Of a stretch of DNA of 5,752 nucleotides, positions 1-5,752 are shown piece after piece. Below the pieces are notes generated by a model. The model had not been told where the DNA came from, did not search any database, and was given only the letters and a program-made list of their open reading frames with translations. The first letter of the stretch is position 1, and each line of letters opens with the position of its first letter. The position numbers were made by a program, and so were the translations under genes. The stretch is from Clostridiales bacterium. Its GTDB lineage: Bacteria > Bacillota_A > Clostridia > Tissierellales > Sedimentibacteraceae. The stretch is taken from contig DOON01000236.1 in assembly GCA_003514865.1 (NCBI GenBank), positions 12,759 through 18,510 on the forward strand, given 5' to 3'.

Positions 1-43
1 TAGACCATCCCACGCTCGATTAGGCCATGCATGCATTACATGC
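1..43. other. Window-edge segment that does not match uvrB
   Basis: The uvrB reading frame should run to the window edge, because only the C-terminal quarter of the protein is present. Instead there is an in-frame TAG at 21-23, and the residues before the conserved [11 protein letters not shown] block do not match the usual family sequence, which has a Y-[ML]-H-x-D-I-D pattern just before it. None of the three forward frames gives recognisable uvrB sequence. Positions 27-36 (ATGCATGCAT) form a perfect 10-bp palindrome. The likeliest explanation is a contig-end error, chimeric join or linker remnant. A real rearrangement inside uvrB is possible but less likely. Confidence 0.55.
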
Positions 44-566
44 TCTTGAAAGAATGGAGATAATAAGGGACCTGCGCGTGGGAGAATTTGACGTGCTTGT
101 GGGAATAAACCTTTTGAGAGAAGGGCTTGACCTGCCTGAGGTATCTCTTGTAGCCATACTTGATGCGGATAAGGAGGGCTTCCTTCGTTCAGAAACATCT
201 TTGATTCAGACCGTTGGAAGAGCGGCGCGAAATATTGACGGCCGCGTTATAATGTATGCCGATAAAATGACCGGCTCAATGGAAAGGGCAATTGGAGAAA
301 CAGACAGAAGAAGAGAAATTCAGGATAAATTCAACAAGGAACACAATATTACACCTACATCCGTAATAAAGGGAGTAAGAGATATTATAGAGGCTACCAA
401 AGTTGCTGAGGGAGAAGAAAAATACAATGTCAAGAGAAAAGATGCTGTTGATGTTGCATCCTATATTGTGGAGCTTGAAAATGAAATGAGGCTGGCAGCT
501 GAGAATCTTGAGTTTGAAAAGGCGGCAAGGCTGAGAGATGAAATAAAAGAGCTACGTAAGTCATAA
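27..566 (+). CDS. uvrB: UvrABC system protein B (excinuclease ABC subunit B), C-terminal part
   Basis: UvrB is the DNA-damage verification helicase of nucleotide excision repair. UvrA loads it at lesions and it then recruits UvrC. About 179 of the usual ~660 residues are present. Seen, counting from the ATG at 27: the motif V region [10 protein letters not shown] (26-35), the [10 protein letters not shown] stretch (46-55), motif [10 protein letters not shown] (61-68), a linker, and the C-terminal UVR domain (about 145-179) with the typical [15 protein letters not shown] signature that contacts UvrC and UvrA. The walker A/B half and the beta-hairpin lie outside the window. The ATG at 27 is only the first in-frame ATG after an in-frame TAG at 21-23 and is not a credible native start; secure similarity begins at about base 44. 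The gene ends with TAA, 32 bp before uvrA, so the two are probably co-transcribed. Confidence 0.93.
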   Translation: MHALHALERMEIIRDLRVGEFDVLVGINLLREGLDLPEVSLVAILDADKEGFLRSETSLIQTVGRAARNIDGRVIMYADKMTGSMERAIGETDRRREIQDKFNKEHNITPTSVIKGVRDIIEATKVAEGEEKYNVKRKDAVDVASYIVELENEMRLAAENLEFEKAARLRDEIKELRKS

Positions 567-598
567 TCATTTGACTATATTAACCGAAAGGACATAAA

Positions 599-3415
599 AT
601 GGATAAAATTATAATAAGAGGAGCAAAGGAGAACAATCTCAAGAACATAAATATTGAACTGCCAAGAGATAAGCTCATTGTCTTTACAGGCGTCAGCGGC
701 TCTGGAAAGACCTCCCTAGCTTTTGATACCATATATGCGGAAGGACAGAGGAGATATGTGGAAAGTCTTTCTTCATATGCCCGTCAGTTTTTAGGACAGA
801 TGGATAAGCCGGATGTGGAGTCCATTGAGGGATTGTCACCGGCAATATCCATAGACCAGAAAACAACAAACCGAAACCCGCGTTCAACCGTGGGAACAGT
901 TACTGAAATATATGATTACTACAGGCTTTTATTTGCAAGAATAGGCATTCCCCACTGCCCCACATGCGGAAGGCCCATAACGACACAAACAATAGACCAG
1001 ATAACGGACAAGGTACTGGAATATGAAGAAAGAACAAAGATTCAGATTCTTGCACCAATGGTGAGAGGTGCAAAGGGAACTCACAAAAAGCTTTTGGAAA
1101 ATATAAAGAAAGACGGCTACGTGAGGGTGAGAGTTGACGGTGAGTTGTATGAGCTTGAAGATGAAATCAATCTTGATAAAAACAAGAAACACAATATAGA
1201 AGTTGTAATAGACAGAATTGTAATTAAGGAAGGAATACAGAAAAGGCTTGTGGATTCTGTGGAAACCGCTCTTGAGCTTTCCGAAGGAATGGTTCTTCTT
1301 GATATAGTGGGTACGGAAGAGCTTCTCATGAGCACAAAGTTTGCCTGCACACACTGCGGTATAGGCTTCGGAGAAATTTCACCCCGAATGTTTTCTTTCA
1401 ACAACCCATTTGGAATGTGCAAGGCATGTAGTGGGCTGGGAATAAAGAAAGAAATCGATATTGATTTAATAATTCCCGATTATACAAAGACAATTGCTGA
1501 AAGGGCAATAGTTCCCTTCGGAGCAGACGAGGATGGATACTACTATCAGATATTTAAAGAAATAGCAGATTTTCATGGATTTGATATCAGCAAGCCATTT
1601 GCGGAGGCTCCTAAGGAATTCATGGACGAACTGCTTTATGGAACCAACGGAAGAAACATGACTGTGGAATTCGTAAGCAAATTCCAGGGGACGAGGGTGT
1701 ACAATAGAGAATTTGAAGGCGTTGTAAACAATCTTGAAAGAAGATATATGGAAACCAAGTCTCCAGAAATGAGAGAATGGATTGAAGAATTCATGGATGA
1801 CAGCCCGTGTCCCGAGTGCAACGGAGCGAGGCTCAATCCTATAAGCCTTGCGGTTAAAATAGAAAATAAAAATATATATGAGGTTACAAAGCTGTCCGTG
1901 ACAAAAAGCTTGAAGTTTTTCAACGAGTTGAAACTTAGTCCGAAAAATGAAGCAATAGGGGATCAGATAATAAAGGAAATAACCTCAAGGCTTCAATTTT
2001 TATCGGATGTAGGGCTCAATTACCTCACTCTTGAAAGAAGCGCAAGCACATTGTCCGGCGGAGAATCTCAGAGAATAAGGCTTGCGACGCAAATAGGCTC
2101 AAGCCTTGTAGGTGTGCTATATGTGCTGGATGAGCCAAGCATAGGTCTGCATCAGAGAGATAACAGCATGCTCATCAAGACCCTAAGAAATCTGACGGAC
2201 TTGGGAAATACCCTAATTGTGGTGGAGCATGATGAGGAGACAATGGAAAATGCGGACTATATTCTCGACATAGGTCCCGGAGCGGGAGTTCACGGCGGAG
2301 AAGTAGTTGCCTTCGGAACATACGATGATATTAAGAACGATGAAAACTCCATTACGGGACAGTACCTCAGCGGAAGAAAGAAAATAGACGTTCCCGAAAT
2401 AAGAAAGACATCTGATAAGGATATAGAAATAAAGGGTGACAGAGAAAACAACCTTAAAAATATAGATGTAAAAATACCTCTGGGAGTATTGTGCTGCATT
2501 ACAGGGGTTTCCGGTTCCGGAAAAAGCTCCTTGATAAATGAAATACTGTCCAAGGGACTTCATCAGAAGCTGTTTAAGAATAACAACCGTCCAGGCGCAT
2601 ATGACGAAATGCTGGGTGTGGAAAATATAGATAAGATAATCAGTATTGACCAGTCTCCAATCGGAAGGACGCCAAGATCAAACCCCGCTACCTACACAGG
2701 AGTGTTTGACCATATAAGAGATGTATTTGCCATGACTCTTGAGGCCAAGGAAAGAGGCTATCAGAAGGGCAGATTCAGCTTCAATGTCAAAGGTGGAAGA
2801 TGTGAGGCATGCCACGGTGACGGAATTCTGAAAATAGAAATGCACTTCCTTCCGGATGTATATGTGCCCTGCGAGGTGTGCAAGGGCAAGAGATACAACA
2901 GGGAAACTCTTGAGGTAAGGTATAAGGGCAAGAATATTTCGGAAGTGCTGGACATGACCATAGATGAGGCGCTGGAGTTTTTCGAAAATATTCCGAAAAT
3001 ATACAATAAAATAAAAACCATGCAGGATGTGGGGCTGGGGTATGTTAAGCTTGGTCAGCCTTCAACAGAACTGTCAGGTGGAGAGGCGCAGCGCATCAAG
3101 CTTGCCTATGAACTGAGCAAAAGAGGTACTGGAAGCACGCTGTACGTTCTTGACGAGCCCACCACAGGACTTCACATTGCGGACATTCACATGCTCACTG
3201 AGGTGCTGAACAGATTTGTGGAGGTAGGTAACTCCGTAATAGTTATAGAGCATAACCTTGATGTTATAAAAACAGCAGACCACATAATCGATTTGGGGCC
3301 TGAGGGAGGAGACGGCGGCGGAACAATAGTTGCGCAGGGTACCCCCGAAGAGGTTGCCAAGGTGAAAAAATCATACACAGGGCAGTATCTGAAAAAGGTA
3401 TTGCAGAAAAAGTAA
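599..3415 (+). CDS. uvrA: UvrABC system protein A (excinuclease ABC subunit A)
   Basis: UvrA is the cytoplasmic dimeric ABC-type ATPase that finds bulky DNA lesions and delivers UvrB to them. The protein is full length (938 aa; E. coli UvrA is 940). Seen: first Walker [10 protein letters not shown] (31-39); cysteine pairs C120/C123 and C404/C407, which fit the extra zinc module known from Gram-positive UvrA; zinc finger C250-C253-C274-C277 in the insertion domain; signature LSGGESQR (485-492); Walker B with LDEP (510-513); second Walker [10 protein letters not shown] (636-644); zinc finger C735-C738-C758-C761; second signature LSGGEAQR (825-832); and second Walker B with D852-E853-P854. Every catalytic motif is intact. 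The ATG start is supported by GAAAGGA at 586-592 with a 6-nt spacer. The gene follows uvrB by 32 bp with no visible promoter or terminator between, which indicates an operon. uvrC is not downstream; a terminator follows directly. Arginine codons are mostly AGA/AGG. Confidence 0.99.
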   Translation: MDKIIIRGAKENNLKNINIELPRDKLIVFTGVSGSGKTSLAFDTIYAEGQRRYVESLSSYARQFLGQMDKPDVESIEGLSPAISIDQKTTNRNPRSTVGTVTEIYDYYRLLFARIGIPHCPTCGRPITTQTIDQITDKVLEYEERTKIQILAPMVRGAKGTHKKLLENIKKDGYVRVRVDGELYELEDEINLDKNKKHNIEVVIDRIVIKEGIQKRLVDSVETALELSEGMVLLDIVGTEELLMSTKFACTHCGIGFGEISPRMFSFNNPFGMCKACSGLGIKKEIDIDLIIPDYTKTIAERAIVPFGADEDGYYYQIFKEIADFHGFDISKPFAEAPKEFMDELLYGTNGRNMTVEFVSKFQGTRVYNREFEGVVNNLERRYMETKSPEMREWIEEFMDDSPCPECNGARLNPISLAVKIENKNIYEVTKLSVTKSLKFFNELKLSPKNEAIGDQIIKEITSRLQFLSDVGLNYLTLERSASTLSGGESQRIRLATQIGSSLVGVLYVLDEPSIGLHQRDNSMLIKTLRNLTDLGNTLIVVEHDEETMENADYILDIGPGAGVHGGEVVAFGTYDDIKNDENSITGQYLSGRKKIDVPEIRKTSDKDIEIKGDRENNLKNIDVKIPLGVLCCITGVSGSGKSSLINEILSKGLHQKLFKNNNRPGAYDEMLGVENIDKIISIDQSPIGRTPRSNPATYTGVFDHIRDVFAMTLEAKERGYQKGRFSFNVKGGRCEACHGDGILKIEMHFLPDVYVPCEVCKGKRYNRETLEVRYKGKNISEVLDMTIDEALEFFENIPKIYNKIKTMQDVGLGYVKLGQPSTELSGGEAQRIKLAYELSKRGTGSTLYVLDEPTTGLHIADIHMLTEVLNRFVEVGNSVIVIEHNLDVIKTADHIIDLGPEGGDGGGTIVAQGTPEEVAKVKKSYTGQYLKKVLQKK

Positions 3416-3423
3416 TAAATATT

Positions 3424-3447
3424 AAGACCGGCTGTCCGGTCTTTTTT
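3424..3447 (+). terminator. Intrinsic terminator of uvrBA
   Basis: A perfect 8-bp stem AAGACCGG / CCGGTCTT (3424-3431 with 3436-3443) closes a CTGT tetraloop and runs into a six-T tract (3442-3447). It begins 8 bases after the uvrA stop codon, so it should end the uvrB-uvrA transcript. Confidence 0.93.
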
Positions 3448-3463
3448 ATGTTCAGTTGATTTA

Positions 3464-3494
3464 TTGGTTTAACATTGGGTTATGGTGGTATAAT
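3464..3494 (+). promoter_or_regulatory. Sigma-A type promoter with extended -10
   Basis: A consensus -10 TATAAT lies at 3489-3494, preceded by TG at 3486-3487, giving an extended -10 (TGnTATAAT). The best -35 candidate is TTGGTT at 3464-3469, with a long 19-bp spacer; the extended -10 could offset this weak match. It sits between the uvrA terminator and the VOC gene, about 56 bp before that start codon, and so should drive the two-gene unit 3551-4276. No operator-like inverted repeat is evident. Confidence 0.75.
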
Positions 3495-3550
3495 AACTCT
3501 GAGATTAAAAGAAATATCGATTTATATTAAAATAACTTAGGAGTATATAA

Positions 3551-4000
3551 ATGATTACAGGCGTAGAATTTGATTTTGTAGTAAAAAACAGCTTGGAAGC
3601 CCTTGGGCTTTATGAACGTATTTTTGATGTTGAACGTATTGAAGTTACAAATTTTCCGACGGGACAAAATGAAGTCGTTTTTTCAATATTTGGTACACGC
3701 TTTCACATGCTAGACGAAAATGCCGAATTTCACCTTATAGCTCCAAAACCTGAGAATCCGCAGTCATTTTGGTTTAACATAGCTGTGCCGGATATAAAAG
3801 AAGTGCATGATAAAGCTATTTCATCAGGCTGTACAGAAATTCAGGCAGTAACGGAATTGCCGGACTTTGGCATCTCAAATTCCATATTTTCGGACTCATT
3901 TGGATATGTCTGGATGCTGCATCAAATTCATAAAATTGTAAGCTTTGAAGAACGTATTAGTATGTTCAATAAGGAAATAGACGGCAAAGACAAGAAATAA
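3551..4000 (+). CDS. VOC family (glyoxalase / PhnB-like) protein
   Basis: A 149-aa cytoplasmic protein of the vicinal oxygen chelate superfamily. Seen: an opening strand followed by a helix of the EALGLYERIFDVERIE type (residues 16-31), typical of a beta-alpha-beta VOC half; a strand containing GTRFHMLDENAEF (48-60); then a second half starting with the strand FWFNIAVPD (74-82) and a helix VHDKAISSGC, closing with DSFGYVWMLHQ (117-127), which corresponds to the DPFG.xW block of PhnB-like proteins. A charged tail of about 22 residues follows. No complete metal-ligand set can be assigned by eye, so substrate and reaction remain unknown. Resistance or lyase roles should not be assumed. The ATG is supported by TTAGGAG at 3537-3543 with a 7-nt spacer. 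It lies 45 bp before the small helical protein gene and probably shares its transcript. All four arginine codons are CGT/CGC, unlike uvrA. Confidence 0.87.
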   Translation: MITGVEFDFVVKNSLEALGLYERIFDVERIEVTNFPTGQNEVVFSIFGTRFHMLDENAEFHLIAPKPENPQSFWFNIAVPDIKEVHDKAISSGCTEIQAVTELPDFGISNSIFSDSFGYVWMLHQIHKIVSFEERISMFNKEIDGKDKK

Positions 4001-4045
4001 GAAAAATAATTAACTCAAAATATAGAAAAAAAGTGAGGAAAAATA

Positions 4046-4276
4046 ATGAATCCCGGACAAGAAATGTTTTATAATTTTTTTATGCAGCGTGTAGCTGAAG
4101 GCAAGGAAGAGGAAGCAAAAGTTTTATTGAATGCTGGATTTGAAAAGCAAGCAAACGGCACCTTTGACGCAGAATACCTAAAAGAGGTAATGCCTAAATA
4201 CTTTGAGCTGATTAAGCCTGAATTTATAAAAGATTTACAGGACGCAATGACCCATTTTGGCGGTAACCTAAAATAG
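4046..4276 (+). CDS. Small helical protein of unknown function (76 aa)
   Basis: I do not recognise a named family for this short cytoplasmic protein. It is rich in Glu, Lys and Phe, has no signal peptide, membrane segment or cysteine, and looks mainly alpha-helical. Two helical stretches (about residues 3-28 and 42-72) flank a turn with NGTF at 37-40. The motif KEVMPKYFELIKPE (46-59) looks like a conserved core. A good ribosome binding site (GAGGA, 4035-4039, 6-nt spacer) precedes the ATG, and a terminator follows 13 bp after the TAG stop, so this is a real gene rather than a chance frame. It lies 45 bp after the VOC gene with no terminator between, so the two are probably co-expressed. From memory, similar small proteins accompany VOC genes in other Firmicutes, but I cannot verify this. 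Its single arginine is CGT. Confidence 0.82.
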   Translation: MNPGQEMFYNFFMQRVAEGKEEEAKVLLNAGFEKQANGTFDAEYLKEVMPKYFELIKPEFIKDLQDAMTHFGGNLK

Positions 4277-4289
4277 TTGATGAATGATG

Positions 4290-4320
4290 AGATTACGGTA
4301 TTACCGTAGTCTTATTTTTT
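4290..4320 (+). terminator. Intrinsic terminator of the VOC unit
   Basis: A 10-bp stem, AGATTACGGT (4290-4299) with ACCGTAGTCT (4303-4312), contains one T-G wobble and closes a 3-nt ATT loop. It is followed by TA and six Ts (4315-4320). It lies 13 bp after the stop of the 76-aa gene and shields the convergent minus-strand unit from read-through. Confidence 0.88.
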
Positions 4321-4339
4321 ATATTCACAAAGTGAAATG

Positions 4340-4393
4340 AAAAATTCACCAAGCAATATGCTATTGAGAATCAATAGCATATTGCTTGATGAA
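4340..4393 (-). terminator. Long-hairpin terminator of the minus-strand M56 unit
   Basis: A perfect 18-bp inverted repeat (4350-4367 with 4371-4388) closes a 3-nt loop. After one C-A mismatch the pairing resumes for four more base pairs (4345-4348 with 4390-4393). Read on the minus strand, the extended stem is followed at once by five Ts (4344 down to 4340), then C. It begins 12 bp after the stop of the Trp-rich secreted protein gene. There is no T-tract on the plus-strand side, so it acts in one direction. The stem is unusually long and AT-rich for a simple terminator. Confidence 0.78.
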
Positions 4394-4405
4394 AGTAGGG
4401 AAATA

Positions 4406-4642
4406 CTATACCCATTCCCACTCTGTAAGCCACTTACCCCATGTAAGTGACCACAAACGTCTTTGTAGTTGTCCATCTACGACACGATAATACCATTCGG
4501 TTTGCTCAGCAAATACAACAATATCCTCATTTGAGTTATTAATGTTTACTTCTTGTGCATGTGCTATCTGGCCGGCGCTTAATAAAGACATCATAAGCAT
4601 TGAAATTGAAAAAGAACGAACAAAAAATTTTTTTAGTTTCAT
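4406..4642 (-). CDS. Small secreted tryptophan-rich protein
   Basis: A 78-aa preprotein of unknown function. Residues 1-29 form a clear Sec signal peptide: a basic start (KLKKFFVR), a hydrophobic core (SFSISMLMMSLLSAG) and an AHA site predicting cleavage after A29. The mature part is only ~49 residues: an acidic, Asn-rich linker (30-47), then a tail with six Trp (W50, W64, W68, W71, W75, W77) plus YY at 51-52 and basic QRR at 60-62. There is no cysteine, LPXTG motif or transmembrane helix after the signal, so it is probably released or held by the wall or membrane surface. The aromatic/basic tail could bind glycan, peptide or membrane; this is inference. The start is fixed by a near-ideal Shine-Dalgarno. 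It follows the M56 peptidase gene by 26 bp in the same direction, suggesting co-transcription and a functional link. From memory, such tails (TEWYYR...RLWS...WLTEW) recur in Firmicute secreted peptides, but I know no assigned function. Confidence 0.87.
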   Translation of the reverse strand: MKLKKFFVRSFSISMLMMSLLSAGQIAHAQEVNINNSNEDIVVFAEQTEWYYRVVDGQLQRRLWSLTWGKWLTEWEWV

Positions 4643-4650
4643 ATAAATAC

Positions 4651-4660
4651 ACCTCCTTTT
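4651..4660 (-). promoter_or_regulatory. Strong ribosome binding site of the Trp-rich protein gene
   Basis: The minus strand reads AAAAGGAGGT at 4660-4651, nearly the full complement of the 16S 3' end, 8 nt before the ATG at 4642-4640. It fixes the start and predicts high translation, more than expected for a minor gene trailing a membrane protease. The 26-bp gap is too short for a separate promoter, so any private promoter would lie inside the M56 coding region. Confidence 0.85.
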
Positions 4661-4668
4661 ATAAGAAA

Positions 4669-5752
4669 TTATTTAATAGGCAATAATGAAAATGGCTCAA
4701 TACTTCTATTTTCAATAAAGCATATATATTTATCATTAAAATATAAAGAATAAGTACCATCTTCATTAAGTACTAAATATGAACTTTCAGGATTAAGCAT
4801 AAAAACATCTTCATGCTCTGTTATAACAGGATTAGGATACAAAGGTTGTACAACAAATCCATATGAAGCAATAACAGACAGCAAAATAAAAATACAAATT
4901 ATAGTAGATGAGAACATATTTCTATTTTTACATGTGTTATAATTCAATACCAAATTGAATCTTTGCAGAATATTTTCGTCCCTGTTTATGGTCACCAATG
5001 CTGTGCTGCCCATGGAAGAATGTGATTTATGAAGCTTATTGTTGTTGGCATCCTTTATAATTTTCACAATGCTTTCCAGATATATCAGTCGATTTTCATT
5101 ATTCATTCGAGAAATAATGCTTAAATCACAACGAAGTTCAAGTGCTTGGCTTAATTCGTTTTTCAAAATATGAACAAAAGGATTCCACCAGAATACCGCA
5201 CTGATTAAGTTCACAAGGAGCTTTGTCCACGCATCCTTATGTAAAAAGTGTGTCCATTCATGCATAAGAATATTTCTTAAATCTCCATCTGAAAAATCAG
5301 TATACGGAAGGTAAATCACCGGTTTGAGAAAACCTGTAATCATAGGTATAGAGATTTCATGGGATTGTACAATTTTAACCTTAGTATTTTTACCGCTTTC
5401 TATTAAAAGTTCATTCATGCATGAAATGATACGCGTGTCCTGTGTTTCTCTAACAGAATTTCCAAGCCTGTTAAGGAAGATTAATTGACGTATATATTTC
5501 TGTAGGTAATATATACTGCCAATGACCCACACAGCAATCACTAATTCATAAACACACACTTTGAAAACCTTTGCAGTAAAAAAGTCTAGAATTATAGGAT
5601 AAATAACTTCCGATTGCAGTACTGTAGAAGAAGGCAGCTCAACAAAAAAGACTAAACGAAAAATACATGCTGCAATCAAAAGTATTATGGGAATAATACC
5701 AAAGCGGAATAAAAAGACATTACGCGGGCGGATAACAGCAATTAAAAAGATA
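4669..5752 (-). CDS. M56 family (BlaR1/MecR1-like) membrane metallopeptidase, 5'-truncated
   Basis: A membrane zinc protease of the BlaR1 class, whose known members sense a signal outside the cell and trigger proteolysis of a BlaI-type repressor. The frame is open to the window edge, so the N-terminus is missing; 360 residues are visible. Numbered from the edge: hydrophobic segments at about 12-37 and 62-87; a conserved block HEISIPMITGFLKPVIYLP (131-149); the zinc site HEWTH (164-168) with the likely third ligand E205 in ELRCD; a hydrophobic stretch NLISAVFWWNPF around 181-192; and a last transmembrane helix at about 280-301. After it comes only a ~59-residue external tail with SYLVLNEDGTYSLYF and no penicillin-binding domain, so beta-lactam sensing is unlikely. 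A TTG at 5679-5677 is an internal Leu codon, not the start, because BlaR1-like hydrophobic sequence continues upstream. A blaI-like repressor gene may lie outside the window. The secreted Trp-rich gene follows after 26 bp. Confidence 0.92.
   Translation of the reverse strand, partial: IFLIAVIRPRNVFLFRFGIIPIILLIAACIFRLVFFVELPSSTVLQSEVIYPIILDFFTAKVFKVCVYELVIAVWVIGSIYYLQKYIRQLIFLNRLGNSVRETQDTRIISCMNELLIESGKNTKVKIVQSHEISIPMITGFLKPVIYLPYTDFSDGDLRNILMHEWTHFLHKDAWTKLLVNLISAVFWWNPFVHILKNELSQALELRCDLSIISRMNNENRLIYLESIVKIIKDANNNKLHKSHSSMGSTALVTINRDENILQRFNLVLNYNTCKNRNMFSSTIICIFILLSVIASYGFVVQPLYPNPVITEHEDVFMLNPESSYLVLNEDGTYSLYFNDKYICFIENRSIEPFSLLPIK

Noticed and set aside
27..29. ATG at 27 as the true start of a short UvrB-like protein
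   Set aside because: It lies within what should be the helicase core, has no ribosome binding site before it, and appears only because of the anomalous sequence at the window edge.
929..1422. Two overlapping open frames on the minus strand inside uvrA
   Set aside because: They lie opposite strongly conserved UvrA coding sequence, lack ribosome binding sites and give low-complexity Ser/Phe/Ile-rich translations. They are shadows.
3551..4000. VOC gene as a bleomycin or fosfomycin resistance determinant
   Set aside because: The similarity is only to the general fold. The metal and substrate residues of the resistance families are not recognisable.
4324..4336. Short inverted repeat TTCAC-AAA-GTGAA as an operator or extra terminator
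   Set aside because: Only 5 bp of stem, no T-tract and no nearby promoter; it is best regarded as chance within an AT-rich gap between two terminators.
4669..4845. Beta-lactam sensor function for the M56 protein
   Set aside because: The part after the last transmembrane helix is only about 59 residues and lacks SxxK, SxN or KTG motifs of a penicillin-binding domain.
5677..5679. TTG (minus strand) as the start codon of the M56 gene
   Set aside because: The frame stays open to 5752 and encodes 24 more residues of membrane-protein character (RPRN, then a hydrophobic run), as expected for the N-terminal part of a BlaR1-like protein.

Overview
The window reads as chromosomal DNA from a low-GC, Gram-positive, Clostridia-like Firmicute. 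The evidence is the adjacent uvrB-uvrA pair, strong AGGAGG-type ribosome binding sites, short stem-plus-T-tract terminators, AGA/AGG and ATA codons in uvrA, and an M56 (BlaR1-like) membrane peptidase. I cannot name the genus from sequence alone.

Left part (1-3447, + strand): the 3' part of uvrB (helicase motifs V and VI, C-terminal UVR domain), a 32-bp gap, a complete uvrA of 938 codons, and a clean intrinsic terminator. UvrA and UvrB form the damage-search and damage-verification complex of nucleotide excision repair. uvrC does not follow, so the cluster ends here. The first ~43 bases do not fit uvrB: they carry an in-frame TAG and a 10-bp palindrome, which suggests an assembly edge or chimera, or less likely a broken uvrB.

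Middle part (3448-4320, + strand): an extended -10 promoter drives a two-gene unit. It encodes a 149-aa VOC-fold (glyoxalase/PhnB-like) protein and a 76-aa acidic helical protein of unknown function, followed by a terminator. Arginine codon choice in this pair (all CGY) differs sharply from uvrA.

Right part (4340-5752, - strand): a convergent unit. An M56 membrane metallopeptidase, 5'-truncated by the window edge, is followed after 26 bp by a 78-aa preprotein with a signal peptide and a tryptophan-rich tail. A long hairpin with a T-tract ends the unit. The peptidase has no penicillin-binding sensor domain. The pairing of a membrane protease with a tiny secreted Trp-rich protein is the least explained and most interesting part of the window. 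No RNA genes, CRISPR arrays, insertion sequences or gene-free stretches over 300 bases were seen.
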